Below, one piece after another: positions 25,007-33,962 of a DNA stretch of 64,000 nucleotides (the stretch's first letter is position 1; every line of letters starts with the position of its first letter). The translations under genes were made by a program, and so were the position numbers. The stretch is taken from the NCBI GenBank assembly GCA_003353845.1, contig PIVT01000005.1, positions 34,141-98,140 on the forward strand, given 5' to 3'. The notes beneath the pieces are model-generated. The model worked only from the letters and a program-made list of their open reading frames with translations. It was not told the DNA's origin and made no database searches. Source of the DNA: Pseudomonadota bacterium (GTDB lineage: Bacteria > Myxococcota_A > UBA9160 > JADFDR01).

Positions 25007-26242
25007 CTACTCCGACCGAAGCGACTCTACCGGTGGCAGTGAGGCTGCCCGTCGGGCTGGAGCCAGACCGGAAACAATTCCTGTGAGGGTGCTCATTCCC
25101 AGGGCGGCGAAGATATAAATGGGGTCGGTATAAACGGGTAGGCCTGGCACAGCGGCTCGTAAAAGAGCCCCCAATCCCAAAGCAGTGAGGGCACCGGCGG
25201 CACCACCGCCCGTGGTGAGTAGCACGGCCTCCAAGAGGAACAGATAGAGCACCTGGTTTTCTGTGGCACCCACGGCGCGTAGCAAACCAATCTCTGAAGT
25301 TCGTTCGCCCACAGAAATCCACATCATGGTGAAGATGCCCACGGCACCGACAAACAGCGATATACCAGCGATGGCACCCACGGAAAGCGTGACGATGTTC
25401 ATGACCTTGCCTGAAGTTTCGATCATGGCGGTCTGGGTGGTGATGGTGAAGTCTTCCTTGTTGTTGTGACGTTCGGTGAGCAGCCTGCGAATGGATTCCG
25501 CCAGGGCTTCGGTCATGTCTTCGTGGGCGAAGGTAACGTCGATTTCGTTTAGCTCGTCTTGGTTGAAGAGTTGCATGGAAGAGGCCAGGGGAATGTAGAT
25601 GGCGTCGTCGATATCGAACCCCAGCATCTGGCCCTTGGGTTCCATGATGCCGATGATGCGAAAGCGGACGCCGGAGATGCGCACGAACTGACCCAAGGCG
25701 TTTGCCTCTTCAAAGAGTTCTCGTTTCAGGGTAGGGCCCAAAACCGCAACCTGGGTGCCGCGTCGCGGGTCGCTCTTGGGGACGAATTGTCCTTGTCCGA
25801 CGCCAAACTTGAAGACTTCAGGCAAGTCCGATGTCGATCCGTACACGTACACGCTGCGCCCGCGGTTGTTTCCTTCGACGCGTGCTTGCCCCACGCTCAT
25901 GGGCACCACTTTTTGAACATCAGGTAAGCGGGCAATGGCTTCGGCGTCGGCGATGCTGAGTTTTTGTGTCGTGCCCCCGAACACGCCGGGCATTCCCCCG
26001 GTTTCGACCTTGCCGGGGTTGATCGCGATGATATTGGTGCCGAATTGGGTGAACTGCTCCACGACGTAACGTCGTGTTCCCTCGCCGATGGAGGTAAGTA
26101 GCACAACGGCCATTACGCCAATGCCGATGCCAAGCCCCGATAACAGTGAGCGCAAGGGATAAGCGCGAATGGCACTTCCCGAAAGGCTGAGCGCATCGGT
26201 AAACTCAAGAGCGTTTCGTGTGGTGGGCTCGTCAGGAGACAA
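25007..26242 (-). CDS. ABC transporter permease, MacB/FtsX type
   Basis: 411 residues. An N-terminal membrane helix (A-Y-P-L-R-S-L-L-S-G-L-G-I-G-I-G-V), a ~220-residue extracytoplasmic MacB_PCD-like domain, then three C-terminal helices with S-E-I-G-L-L-R-A-V-G-A, the FtsX signature. It is the last gene of a four-gene operon (adaptor, ATPase, permease, permease). Only three bases separate it from the preceding permease gene, and the two permeases are paralogues that could form a heterodimer. It probably works in MacAB-like export of peptides, lipids or drugs. Confidence 0.85.
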   Translation of the reverse strand: MSPDEPTTRNALEFTDALSLSGSAIRAYPLRSLLSGLGIGIGVMAVVLLTSIGEGTRRYVVEQFTQFGTNIIAINPGKVETGGMPGVFGGTTQKLSIADAEAIARLPDVQKVVPMSVGQARVEGNNRGRSVYVYGSTSDLPEVFKFGVGQGQFVPKSDPRRGTQVAVLGPTLKRELFEEANALGQFVRISGVRFRIIGIMEPKGQMLGFDIDDAIYIPLASSMQLFNQDELNEIDVTFAHEDMTEALAESIRRLLTERHNNKEDFTITTQTAMIETSGKVMNIVTLSVGAIAGISLFVGAVGIFTMMWISVGERTSEIGLLRAVGATENQVLYLFLLEAVLLTTGGGAAGALTALGLGALLRAAVPGLPVYTDPIYIFAALGMSTLTGIVSGLAPARRAASLPPVESLRSE

Positions 26243-26245
26243 GGT

Positions 26246-27451
26246 TTATTTCCTTTGCAGGGCCAACACCGGGTCGAGGCGCGATGCACGCCAAGCCGGG
26301 ATGACTCCGAAGAGAGGTCCCGTACACACCGCCAGGGCGATCACGCTGACCACGGCCCAAAGAGGAGTCGCGGCGGGCAAGACAGGGTAGATGATCCTCA
26401 AAATCTGCAATAAAAGCCAGCCGAAGCCCAAGCCGATAACGCCGCCCGCTGTTGAAAGCATGGCCGCCTCAGCCAGAAAAATAGCTAAAATTTGACGGCG
26501 CGTGGCGCCCATGGCCTTGAGCAGTCCCACCTCGGCCCGTCGCTCGGAAACGGATACCAACATGACATTCATGATGCCTATGCCGGCTACGGCAATGGAA
26601 ATGGCACCAATGCCAGCCAACCCCAAGCTGAGGGCACGCAAAATACCACCCAGGGAATCGAGTACGGCATCTTGGGTAATCAAAGTCACATCCTCTTCAT
26701 CGCCGTGGCGCTCACGTAGAACCGAGATAATACGCGCCTTGGTGTACTCCTGATCGGTGTAGGCGTGCTGTTCGACCATGATACGAAAGAGAGTGCTGCG
26801 GTTGAATAGCTGCATCACTGTGGACACGGGTGCGAAGACCATATCATCAATGTCCTGGCCCATGCGCTCGCCTTCCTTGGCCATCACACCAATCACGCGC
26901 ATGCGTCGCCCACCCATCCGCAAGACCTGGCCGACGGGGTCCTGCCCCAAGAACAACTCACGACTCACCGTGTCTCCAATCACAATCACTTGTGATCCGC
27001 GATCCATCGCTGCCTTGGGTAGAAAACTTCCATGCGCCAAGGTGAGGTCGCGCGCTTTTAAAAACTCGTGTGTCGTTCCCAACACGACGACTTGCCGGCG
27101 TCGTTCACCGAAAGAAATGGTGTCGTTGCCGGCAGCCACGGGGATGACTGTGCGCACGCCGGTCAACTCGCGTTGCAAGGCGAGCGTGTCATTCAAGGTT
27201 AAATCGTTGGGGGCGCTACCCACGCCGGGCATGGCCCCAGAGGTTTCCGTCTTGCCGGGAATGACGATGATGATATTGCTGCCCAGGGATGAAAACTGAT
27301 CGAAGACATAGCGGCGGGCGCCTTCGGCCAGTCCTGTGAGGAAGATGACTGCGGTTACGCCAATCACCACGCCTGTGAGGCTGAGCAGTGTTCTCCTTCG
27401 GTGTTGCAGCAAGGCTGTGGCCGAAAACTGTAAGACATCACTGCCAAGCAT
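26246..27451 (-). CDS. ABC transporter permease, MacB/FtsX type
   Basis: 401 residues, same layout as its downstream paralogue: one N-terminal helix (R-T-L-L-S-L-T-G-V-V-I-G-V), a periplasmic domain containing G-K-T-E-T-S-G-A-M-P-G, and three C-terminal helices with R-A-E-V-G-L-L-K-A-M-G-A. It lies 12 bases after the ATPase gene. In MacB the ATPase and permease are one chain; here they are separate, as in LolCDE-type systems. Two different permeases with one ATPase suggests a heteromeric transporter. Confidence 0.85.
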   Translation of the reverse strand: MLGSDVLQFSATALLQHRRRTLLSLTGVVIGVTAVIFLTGLAEGARRYVFDQFSSLGSNIIIVIPGKTETSGAMPGVGSAPNDLTLNDTLALQRELTGVRTVIPVAAGNDTISFGERRRQVVVLGTTHEFLKARDLTLAHGSFLPKAAMDRGSQVIVIGDTVSRELFLGQDPVGQVLRMGGRRMRVIGVMAKEGERMGQDIDDMVFAPVSTVMQLFNRSTLFRIMVEQHAYTDQEYTKARIISVLRERHGDEEDVTLITQDAVLDSLGGILRALSLGLAGIGAISIAVAGIGIMNVMLVSVSERRAEVGLLKAMGATRRQILAIFLAEAAMLSTAGGVIGLGFGWLLLQILRIIYPVLPAATPLWAVVSVIALAVCTGPLFGVIPAWRASRLDPVLALQRK

Positions 27452-27463
27452 GGAACAAACTCC

Positions 27464-28201
27464 TCAGTCTGAGGGGGAATCCATCGAATCGAAACCGGTA
27501 AAAAGCTCGCTTAAACTTTGCAAATGTGTTCCTTCAATGTGGCGAACAATCGACCCGTCGCGCAGCACGAGAACGCGATGGGCTTGGCGCGCCACATTGG
27601 GGTCGTGGGTCACGGTGATCAAAGTGATCCCTTGTCGATTGCGTTCGTTCAAGAGTTCAAGTACTTGCGCGCCTGAGTCGCTGTCCAAGTTGCCTGTAGG
27701 CTCATCGGCCAGGAGCACGCGCGGGTTCATCACCGTGGCGCGCGCGATGGCGACGCGTTGCTTCTGACCACCGGAAAGCTCGGCCGGTCGATGGTCGAAC
27801 CAAGGTTCCAAGCCGATGGAAGCCAAGACGGATTTGGCACGCTCAAGGCGTTCGGCTTTGGGAATGCCGGCAAAGAGCATGGGAAGGGTGACGTTTTCCA
27901 AGGCCGTCAGGCGCGGGACCAGGTGAAAGGCTTGGAAGATAAAACCCAACTCGTGTAGACGAATATCGGCAAGCTCTTGGGGCGTGCGGTGTGCGATCTC
28001 AGTGTCGTCGAAGGAGTAGCTGCCTTGGCTGGGTTGATCGAGACAGCCGATGATATTTAGCAGGGTGGATTTGCCAGACCCGGAAGGGCCAATGAGAGCG
28101 ATATGCTCTCCTGTACGAATTTCTTCGTTGATTTCGCGCAGGGCGTGAAGCTTCTGGTCACCCATTTCGTAGGTCTTCCAGATGTTCTCCAAGCGTATCA
28201 T
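27464..28201 (-). CDS. ABC transporter ATP-binding protein (MacB/LolD-like)
   Basis: 245 residues. Walker A G-P-S-G-S-G-K-S-T, Q-loop region with F-Q-A-F-H-L-V-P, signature L-S-G-G-Q-K-Q-R, Walker B L-L-A-D-E-P-T-G-N-L-D, and switch His in T-V-T-H-D. The LolD/MacB subfamily is indicated by the short length and the lipoprotein-exporter-like neighbours. Its ATG overlaps the adaptor gene's stop (ATGA, 28198-28201), so translation is coupled. Confidence 0.9.
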   Translation of the reverse strand: MIRLENIWKTYEMGDQKLHALREINEEIRTGEHIALIGPSGSGKSTLLNIIGCLDQPSQGSYSFDDTEIAHRTPQELADIRLHELGFIFQAFHLVPRLTALENVTLPMLFAGIPKAERLERAKSVLASIGLEPWFDHRPAELSGGQKQRVAIARATVMNPRVLLADEPTGNLDSDSGAQVLELLNERNRQGITLITVTHDPNVARQAHRVLVLRDGSIVRHIEGTHLQSLSELFTGFDSMDSPSD

Positions 28202-29382
28202 GGCGCTCTGCCAGTCCTCTCGTCAGTTTCGATTTCAGCCCGGACGTTGGCTTTCACTTCCTTGCGATCAAGGCTACTCACGATGAGTTCACCCTCTGCC
28301 AGGCCCTTTCGGATCTCTGTGAAGTCCCAATTGCGCAGACCTGTCTCAATCGCACGGTCTTCCAAACGGCCGTCATTGAAAACGAGCACTCGCTTCCCTT
28401 CGATCAAGGCGGAGGTTGGAATGCGCAAACTATCGGGCCGGGTTTCCAAGATGAGCTCTGCGTCGGCCGATGTTCCGGGTAGCATGCCAAGGGATTGCTC
28501 GGGAGGGTCGAATTCGATTTCGACTTCTACCGTCCGGTTTTGTGCTTCAGCATCCAAGACATAAGGTGCGATGCGTACGACAACACCGGAAAAAGTTTCA
28601 TCGCGTCGGGAGTCAATCGTGATTTTGGCAGGTTGCTCAAGTCGGATGCGACCGGAATCGACTTCATCCATGGGCGCGCTGACATACAAAGAGCGAGTGT
28701 CGATCAAGTCCACGACAGGCGGAGAAACGAGTAAGGGCGGGGAGGGGGTGACCCACTCGCCCAGTTCCGTAGCCACCTCGGCGACGACACCTGTAAAGGG
28801 CGCACGAATCTCCACTTTGGCGAGATCGGATTCGGCGGATTGCTGGGTTGCGCGCGCTTTGCGCTGTTCCGCCCCCGCCGCCAGGCAAAGGGCTTCGGAG
28901 GATTCGTAGCTGACTTGCAAGCGGTCTAACACGTCTTCCGAGAGGATATTTTCTTGAGCGAGTTTGCGGCTGCGTTTCAGTTCGCGCAGGGCGTGGTCGC
29001 GCGTTAAGCAGGCTTCGTGATGCTTGGCATCACTGAGTTCGACTGTGGATTTTGCCAATTCGAGTTGGGCCGCCAATTTGGTGCTTTCCAGGCGGATCAA
29101 TACCTCGCCTTGGTTCACCAAACTTCCTTCGCGGTGCAGGATCTCCACGACACGGCCACCAATTTCGGGAGAGATGCGTGAACGCAGGCGCGACTTCAAG
29201 GTCCCCGCCTTGGAGTTGGTGACCGTGGATTCCACCAGGCCGCGTTCCACCTTTACAACACGAACGGAGATGGGGTCAGGCGCGAAGGTGGTGAGCCGAA
29301 GAACAATAAAGAGAGCGACGATTGCGAGCGTAATGGCGAGACGGCGCAACCACACAGCGGATGGATTCGGCAGGTTCGGCAT
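28198..29382 (-). CDS. Periplasmic adaptor (membrane fusion) protein, MacA/HlyD type
   Basis: 394 residues. One N-terminal membrane anchor (L-A-I-T-L-A-I-V-A-L-F-I-V-L), then a split lipoyl half-motif (I-G-G-R-V-V-E-I-L-H-R-E-G), a helical hairpin of ~100 residues, and the second lipoyl half (A-P-F-T-G-V-V-A-E-V), followed by beta-barrel and proximal domains. It is the first gene of the minus-strand operon and probably links the ABC permeases to an outer-membrane TolC-like channel; none is encoded in the window. Its start region faces uup across 62 bases. Confidence 0.87.
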   Translation of the reverse strand: MPNLPNPSAVWLRRLAITLAIVALFIVLRLTTFAPDPISVRVVKVERGLVESTVTNSKAGTLKSRLRSRISPEIGGRVVEILHREGSLVNQGEVLIRLESTKLAAQLELAKSTVELSDAKHHEACLTRDHALRELKRSRKLAQENILSEDVLDRLQVSYESSEALCLAAGAEQRKARATQQSAESDLAKVEIRAPFTGVVAEVATELGEWVTPSPPLLVSPPVVDLIDTRSLYVSAPMDEVDSGRIRLEQPAKITIDSRRDETFSGVVVRIAPYVLDAEAQNRTVEVEIEFDPPEQSLGMLPGTSADAELILETRPDSLRIPTSALIEGKRVLVFNDGRLEDRAIETGLRNWDFTEIRKGLAEGELIVSSLDRKEVKANVRAEIETDERTGRAP

Positions 29383-29444
29383 CTCCCTATCTTACTGAGA
29401 AAACAGCGGGAATTCACCCTCTCCAACGGTTACCATCCCCCGCC

Positions 29445-31367
29445 ATGCCCGTGATCAATTGCCAACATCTCGAAAAAACCTTCGGACCAAAGACGATTCT
29501 TTCCGACGTCACCCTCACTATTCGCAGTGGCGAGCGGGTTGGGTTGGTGGGGAATAATGGTTCTGGCAAGAGCACCCTGGGCAGAATCCTGGCGGGTGAA
29601 GTGGAAACCGAGTCGGGGGAGATCTCCAAGAAACGCGGTGCTCGTGTGGCTTATCTCAGTCAAGAACCTCGCTTTCCAGAGGGTGCGACGCCGCGTGATG
29701 TGATCTTGGGCGCGTTGGAAGACTGGGGGGCGGCGAAACGTGCCTATGACGAGGCCACGGCGGCCTTGGAAAGCGGGGAAGACGACGCGGATCTTTGGAT
29801 TCATCGCCAGAGTGATGCGGCTGTGGAAATTGAGCGCTTGGGCGGTTGGGAGCGCATGCACGAAGCAGAGTCCATCATGGGACATCTAGGAATTCATGAA
29901 GCTGATGCGCCCTTGGAGCGTATGAGCGGCGGGGAACGGCGGCGCGTGGCCCTCGCGGTGCTACTCACGACACAACCCGACTTGGCGATTCTGGATGAAC
30001 CCACCAATCACTTGGATGTCTTGACCATTGAATGGTTGGAGACCTTTCTGCTTGAACGCTACCGCGGAGCACTGCTGTTGATTACGCATGACCGCTATGT
30101 GTTAAACCGAGTCGTGCAGCGCACCTTGGAACTGGAGAGAGGGCAAGTCTTTAGTTACGACGGGGGTTACGAGGCTTTCTTGGTGGCGAAAGCGGAACGC
30201 AATGCGCTGGCTGAGCGCGTGGAGAGCAACCGGCAAAATTTTTTGCGACGGGAACTGGAGTGGCTTCGCCGCCAACCCAAAGCGCGGACTACCAAGTCCA
30301 AGGCACGTGTTGATCGAGCGGAAGCACAGTTGGCCAAGAGCGGGCCGGAACAGGATCGCGAGGCGACATTGCGCGTGGAAGGCGTTCGCTCGGGCAAGAC
30401 GATCTTGGAAGTGAAAAAAGCCTGCTTTGAAATCGGTGGCAAAAAACTTTTTCGGGATCTGGATTTGTCACTGGTGAAGGGAGAGCGCATCGGTGTTGTC
30501 GGCCCCAATGGAACAGGGAAGACGAGTTTGCTGAACTGCGTGCTCGAAAAACAATCCCTGACATCGGGGGAGTTGGTCTTGGGAAAAAACACCCAAATAG
30601 GTTACTTGGATCAACTTCGAAGTGGTTTGCACGATGATGAAACCGTTCTCGAAAATGTTGCGGGTGAGAACACGTATCTAAAAATCGATGGAAACCCATT
30701 GCGCGCCGGTTCCTACCTCGAGAAGTTTCTTTTTGACGGTGGAGCACAGCGACAAAAAGTGGGTGTCCTTTCCGGCGGGGAACGCGCGCGGGTGTGTCTG
30801 GCAAAATTGCTCTGCCGCCCTAGCAACCTCCTGGTCTTGGACGAACCCACCAACGATTTGGATGTGGCTACCTTGGGAGCCTTGGAAGAGATGTTGTTGG
30901 AGTACGAAGGTTGCGCCTTGATCGTAAGTCATGATCGTTGGTTTCTGGACCGCGTTGCGACGTCAATTCTGGCCTTTGAAGGCGACGAAAAGGTAGACCT
31001 GCACCGAGGAGGTTATACGGCCTACAAGGAAAAGGTGGAAATAGAGCAGGCTCGAGAGAGTCGCAGGAAAGCGGCGTCGTCGAAGGCGCAAAAGAATCAG
31101 GACTCGGGCGGTGGCCGCGCATTGAAGAAGGCAGCCTCTCGCAAGTTGAGCTTTAAGGAGCGGCGCGAGTTGGAAGGCCTGCTGGATAAGATTGAAGCGT
31201 TGGAGTTTCATGCTGTAGAAATTGAAGGGAAAATTTCGGACCCGGCAGTGTATTCCCAGGCGAGGGAGGCCATGGCTTCTCTCGCTTCTGAGTTGGAAGA
31301 GACACGTCAGCAAATTGAAGCGCTGAGTCTCCGCTGGGAAGAGTTGGAAAGTCTGCGGGAAAACTAA
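29445..31367 (+). CDS. uup: ABC-F ATPase Uup-like
   Basis: 640 residues from the ATG at 29445; an earlier frame start at 29361 overlaps the divergent adaptor gene. Two ATPase cassettes: G-N-N-G-S-G-K-S-T with M-S-G-G-E-R-R-R-V, and G-P-N-G-T-G-K-T-S with L-S-G-G-E-R-A-R-V. Between them is the ABC-F linker, with R-R-E-L-E-W-L-R-R-Q-P-K-A-R-T. The C-terminal ~90 residues are a charged coiled coil (L-S-F-K-E-R-R-E-L-E-G-L), the DNA/ribosome-binding tail of Uup. No membrane domain. ABC-F proteins act on ribosomes; Uup affects transposon excision and ribosome assembly. Confidence 0.88.
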   Translation: MPVINCQHLEKTFGPKTILSDVTLTIRSGERVGLVGNNGSGKSTLGRILAGEVETESGEISKKRGARVAYLSQEPRFPEGATPRDVILGALEDWGAAKRAYDEATAALESGEDDADLWIHRQSDAAVEIERLGGWERMHEAESIMGHLGIHEADAPLERMSGGERRRVALAVLLTTQPDLAILDEPTNHLDVLTIEWLETFLLERYRGALLLITHDRYVLNRVVQRTLELERGQVFSYDGGYEAFLVAKAERNALAERVESNRQNFLRRELEWLRRQPKARTTKSKARVDRAEAQLAKSGPEQDREATLRVEGVRSGKTILEVKKACFEIGGKKLFRDLDLSLVKGERIGVVGPNGTGKTSLLNCVLEKQSLTSGELVLGKNTQIGYLDQLRSGLHDDETVLENVAGENTYLKIDGNPLRAGSYLEKFLFDGGAQRQKVGVLSGGERARVCLAKLLCRPSNLLVLDEPTNDLDVATLGALEEMLLEYEGCALIVSHDRWFLDRVATSILAFEGDEKVDLHRGGYTAYKEKVEIEQARESRRKAASSKAQKNQDSGGGRALKKAASRKLSFKERRELEGLLDKIEALEFHAVEIEGKISDPAVYSQAREAMASLASELEETRQQIEALSLRWEELESLREN

Positions 31368-31412
31368 ACCGCGGATGGAAGCAAACTGAATAGAAAAGAG
31401 AGGAGGTCGCGG

Positions 31413-31925
31413 ATGATGAAGAATCGGGTTCTTTTGAGCGTTTTGGTTTTGGCGCTTGGGTTGCAGGGTTGCTCTGGTTCGGAGGCAGGGGATACGAGTT
31501 GTGATGACGCCATGGGCGAGCACTTCATCTCTTATGTGGGCGGGATGGAGGGTGCTGGAGAAATGCACCTTCGTGCCATTCCAGCTGGAAAGATGGGTGC
31601 CCTTCAGGCCAATCTCACGCTTTTCCGTTCCGCTTCAGACCGTTCACCCGCGCTGATCCAATTGCAGGGTGCGGGGTCCTGTGAGCTTGGTGTGGTGCGA
31701 GTTGGTTTTGGTCCCGTGGCCGGGCAAAATGAAGACTTTGTAGTCGTTGGAGGAAGTCTGCTCGGTGTCTTTCGGTCGGAGATTGACCCCGTGCCCTTCG
31801 GTCGCTGGGACATGGACTTTCAGCAGCTTGAGGGTGGCGAAAAATCCAATGCCCGGGCTTTTTGGCAGGTGATTGACGAGCCCCAGGGATCCAATGAAAA
31901 GAAGATCAAATCACAAAAGGAATGA
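31413..31925 (+). CDS. Predicted lipoprotein, unknown function
   Basis: 170 residues with a strong ribosome site (AGGAGG) and a signal ending L-Q-G-C. The mature part has two further cysteines (T-S-C-D-D and G-S-C-E-L), which might form a disulfide, and beta-rich sequence. I recognise no family. Its last 20 bases overlap the convergent 5-alpha-reductase-like gene. Confidence 0.65.
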   Translation: MMKNRVLLSVLVLALGLQGCSGSEAGDTSCDDAMGEHFISYVGGMEGAGEMHLRAIPAGKMGALQANLTLFRSASDRSPALIQLQGAGSCELGVVRVGFGPVAGQNEDFVVVGGSLLGVFRSEIDPVPFGRWDMDFQQLEGGEKSNARAFWQVIDEPQGSNEKKIKSQKE

Positions 31926-32724
31926 GAACCTTTCGCTCTTTGGGGTAGTCGGGAAATTTCTCGTGGTACCAACGCTGGGTGGCAAAGGCACGAGGCACCA
32001 GGTTGGCGATGGAAATCATCAAGACAAACATGGCACCCCAAGACCATGTGGCTATGGCGAAGCCCGCCCAGAAGAGTAGCTCGGTAAAATAACTGGGGTT
32101 GGTGATGTATTTATAAAGCCCGCCTTCGGGAATGCGATAGACCTTTTCACCGCGGTCAAGCTCTTCCTGTGTTCGAAGATTTCGCAGTGTGGCATCGGAT
32201 TGCAGATTTAAAAAGAAACCCAGGTAATAAATGAAGGTGCCGCAGATGAAGCGAGGATCTGTAAGCCAGTCGATGGTGTAGTGCGTGCTTAAAGAGGAAA
32301 TGTAAGTGGCATTCAAGTAGCCGTGAATCGTGGTGACAAACCAACCCGTCATCACGACCATGATGGCGAAACTGCTGCGATCTCCTTTTGTGGTTCGAAT
32401 CAAATAAGGAAAAATGAAGCCGCGGTTTCCGTAGTGGATCAACCAAATCACCAAAAATACCAGAGGCACGACTTCGAATCGGTTCTCCCCACGAAAATAA
32501 AAGAACACAAAGCTCAGCGTGGCGGGCAGTTCCATCAGGAACCAACCCAAGCGCGGGCCCAGATTGATTCCGTAGTCATCGGAAGCAAAACGACCATATG
32601 GCGTCTGTAGAAAGCTTGAGAGGCTCAAGACAACAGCGACGATAAAAAAAGCACCTACCAAGATAAAATCGTAGGTTATGTCACCAGTGTAATTGAGGAA
32701 GCTTTGGTGAAAATTTTCCAGCAT
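31906..32724 (-). CDS. Steroid 5-alpha-reductase-like membrane protein
   Basis: 272 residues with about six hydrophobic helices. The C-terminal part matches 3-oxo-5-alpha-steroid 4-dehydrogenase/DUF1295 proteins: G-G-L-Y-K-Y-I-T-N-P-S-Y-F-T-E-L, then W-Y-H-E-K-F-P-D-Y-P-K-E-R-K, and N-R-G-F-I-F-P in the middle. In eukaryotes the family reduces the 4,5 double bond of 3-oxosteroids or related enoyl lipids with NADPH. The bacterial substrate is unknown. It starts at the ATG at 32724 with AAGGAC upstream. Confidence 0.85.
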   Translation of the reverse strand: MLENFHQSFLNYTGDITYDFILVGAFFIVAVVLSLSSFLQTPYGRFASDDYGINLGPRLGWFLMELPATLSFVFFYFRGENRFEVVPLVFLVIWLIHYGNRGFIFPYLIRTTKGDRSSFAIMVVMTGWFVTTIHGYLNATYISSLSTHYTIDWLTDPRFICGTFIYYLGFFLNLQSDATLRNLRTQEELDRGEKVYRIPEGGLYKYITNPSYFTELLFWAGFAIATWSWGAMFVLMISIANLVPRAFATQRWYHEKFPDYPKERKVLIPFVI

Positions 32725-32940
32725 AAACGAAAAGTCCTTTTGATTGCCGCATGTTACGCAGTGGCGTGGGCGCTGACAAGGAGGAGAGTCTACTTAAAAC
32801 GACACTGAAAACACCCTAAATTGAACGGCAATATGCCCAAGTAAGTCACTTCTCCTAAAGCCTTTTTTGTCCGGCGTCGATGTATATAGGGCCGGCCGGA
32901 AAGAAATCACAAATTTCCCGACTGGCTGAGGAGAGAAAGA

Positions 32941-33465
32941 ATGCGGAGCACCATCAGTCACATCCTACCCACTGACGCATCGACCTTTTGGCAAAATGTG
33001 TTCTTCGACCAGGAGTTTACACAGCGCATGTATTCCGATGTTTTGGGGATGGGCGACGTGGAGATGCTGCAGCAAACCGGATGTACCCGAAAACGAATGA
33101 CGCGCCGCTTGCGCTGTAGCAAAGGGGTGGAGATGTTTGCGGCCTTGGCCAAGAAGATGGGCGCAGGTTTCAGCATCATCGAAGAAGGCACCTTCAGTAT
33201 GGATAAGCGTGGCCACGGGTTGTGGAAGTTCAATGTCATTCCCAGCAGCTATGCAGAAAAGGTTTCTTTGACGGGGGTCCTGCGCGTCAAACGCGTCAAA
33301 CCCGGCTGGATCGAAAGCAAGTTTGTCATCGATTGCGATGTGAAGATCTTGGGGCTGGGAAACATGGTGGAACGCATCATGGCCCGCGCCATAGACGAGA
33401 ACTTCAGCAAGGTGGCTGTGTTTGCCGAAGACTTCATCGAGGAAAAGGGCCACCTCGCCGCGTAG
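32941..33465 (+). CDS. DUF2505-like protein
   Basis: 174 residues, no signal or membrane helix. The pattern fits a START/SRPBCC-like lipid-binding fold as in DUF2505: an N-terminal strand with S-H-I-L-P, a helix with F-W-Q-N-V-F-F-D, R-R-L-R-C-S, and a long C-terminal helix (M-A-R-A-I-D-E-N-F-S-K-V-A-V-F). Function unknown. The ATG follows GGAGAG. It ends one base before the convergent VOC gene. Confidence 0.65.
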   Translation: MRSTISHILPTDASTFWQNVFFDQEFTQRMYSDVLGMGDVEMLQQTGCTRKRMTRRLRCSKGVEMFAALAKKMGAGFSIIEEGTFSMDKRGHGLWKFNVIPSSYAEKVSLTGVLRVKRVKPGWIESKFVIDCDVKILGLGNMVERIMARAIDENFSKVAVFAEDFIEEKGHLAA

Positions 33466-33466
33466 C

Positions 33467-33925
33467 CTACGCCCCTTCCTTTTGGATCAACTCGAATACG
33501 ACGCGACTTTTTTGCGAGTTGGCCACGTAGGCAAAAGCGACCCCGATCTCAGGAAAACTCTTTTGAAAAAAAGGCTCGATGCCTTCTGTGGCGAGTTGCT
33601 TCAAGGTTTCTTCCAGGTTTCCAATGGCAAAGCGCAAATGGTGGAGACCCTCGCCGTGCTCTTCCAAAAACTCGTCGTAGGGATTATCCCCTCCCAAGGG
33701 TTGAATGAGTTCAATCTCTAAAGGCCCTGACATGGCAATGGCCATGCTGAGCTTGCAATCACAAGTTTTCCCGCGAAACGTCGCGCCCGTGAGTTCATGT
33801 TCCGACACATGAAAGGGTCCAAAGAGAGCGCCGTAGTAGGCGGTGGCTTTTTCCATGTCCTTGACGATGAACCCCACCTGGTCGATGGGGGGTAGGTCGA
33901 TGCTTCCAAGTTGATGAGTGGACAT
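33467..33925 (-). CDS. VOC superfamily (glyoxalase/methylmalonyl-CoA epimerase-like) protein
   Basis: 152 residues from the ATG at 33925; GAAAGGAAGC lies upstream. A longer frame start at 33985 is inside the next gene. The typical beta-alpha-beta-beta-beta modules are seen: Q-V-G-F-I-V-K-D-M-E-K-A-T, L-E-I-E-L-I-Q-P, and G-L-H-H-L-R-F-A-I-G-N with the likely metal-binding His and Glu. The H-H-L-R/C-F-x-V-x-D-L element resembles methylmalonyl-CoA epimerases, but a dioxygenase-like or glyoxalase role is equally open. Just downstream of the SDR gene on the same strand. Confidence 0.75.
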   Translation of the reverse strand: MSTHQLGSIDLPPIDQVGFIVKDMEKATAYYGALFGPFHVSEHELTGATFRGKTCDCKLSMAIAMSGPLEIELIQPLGGDNPYDEFLEEHGEGLHHLRFAIGNLEETLKQLATEGIEPFFQKSFPEIGVAFAYVANSQKSRVVFELIQKEGA

Positions 33926-33962
33926 GAGGCTTCCTTTCAGTGCGCGAGGAGTACACGAAGAA

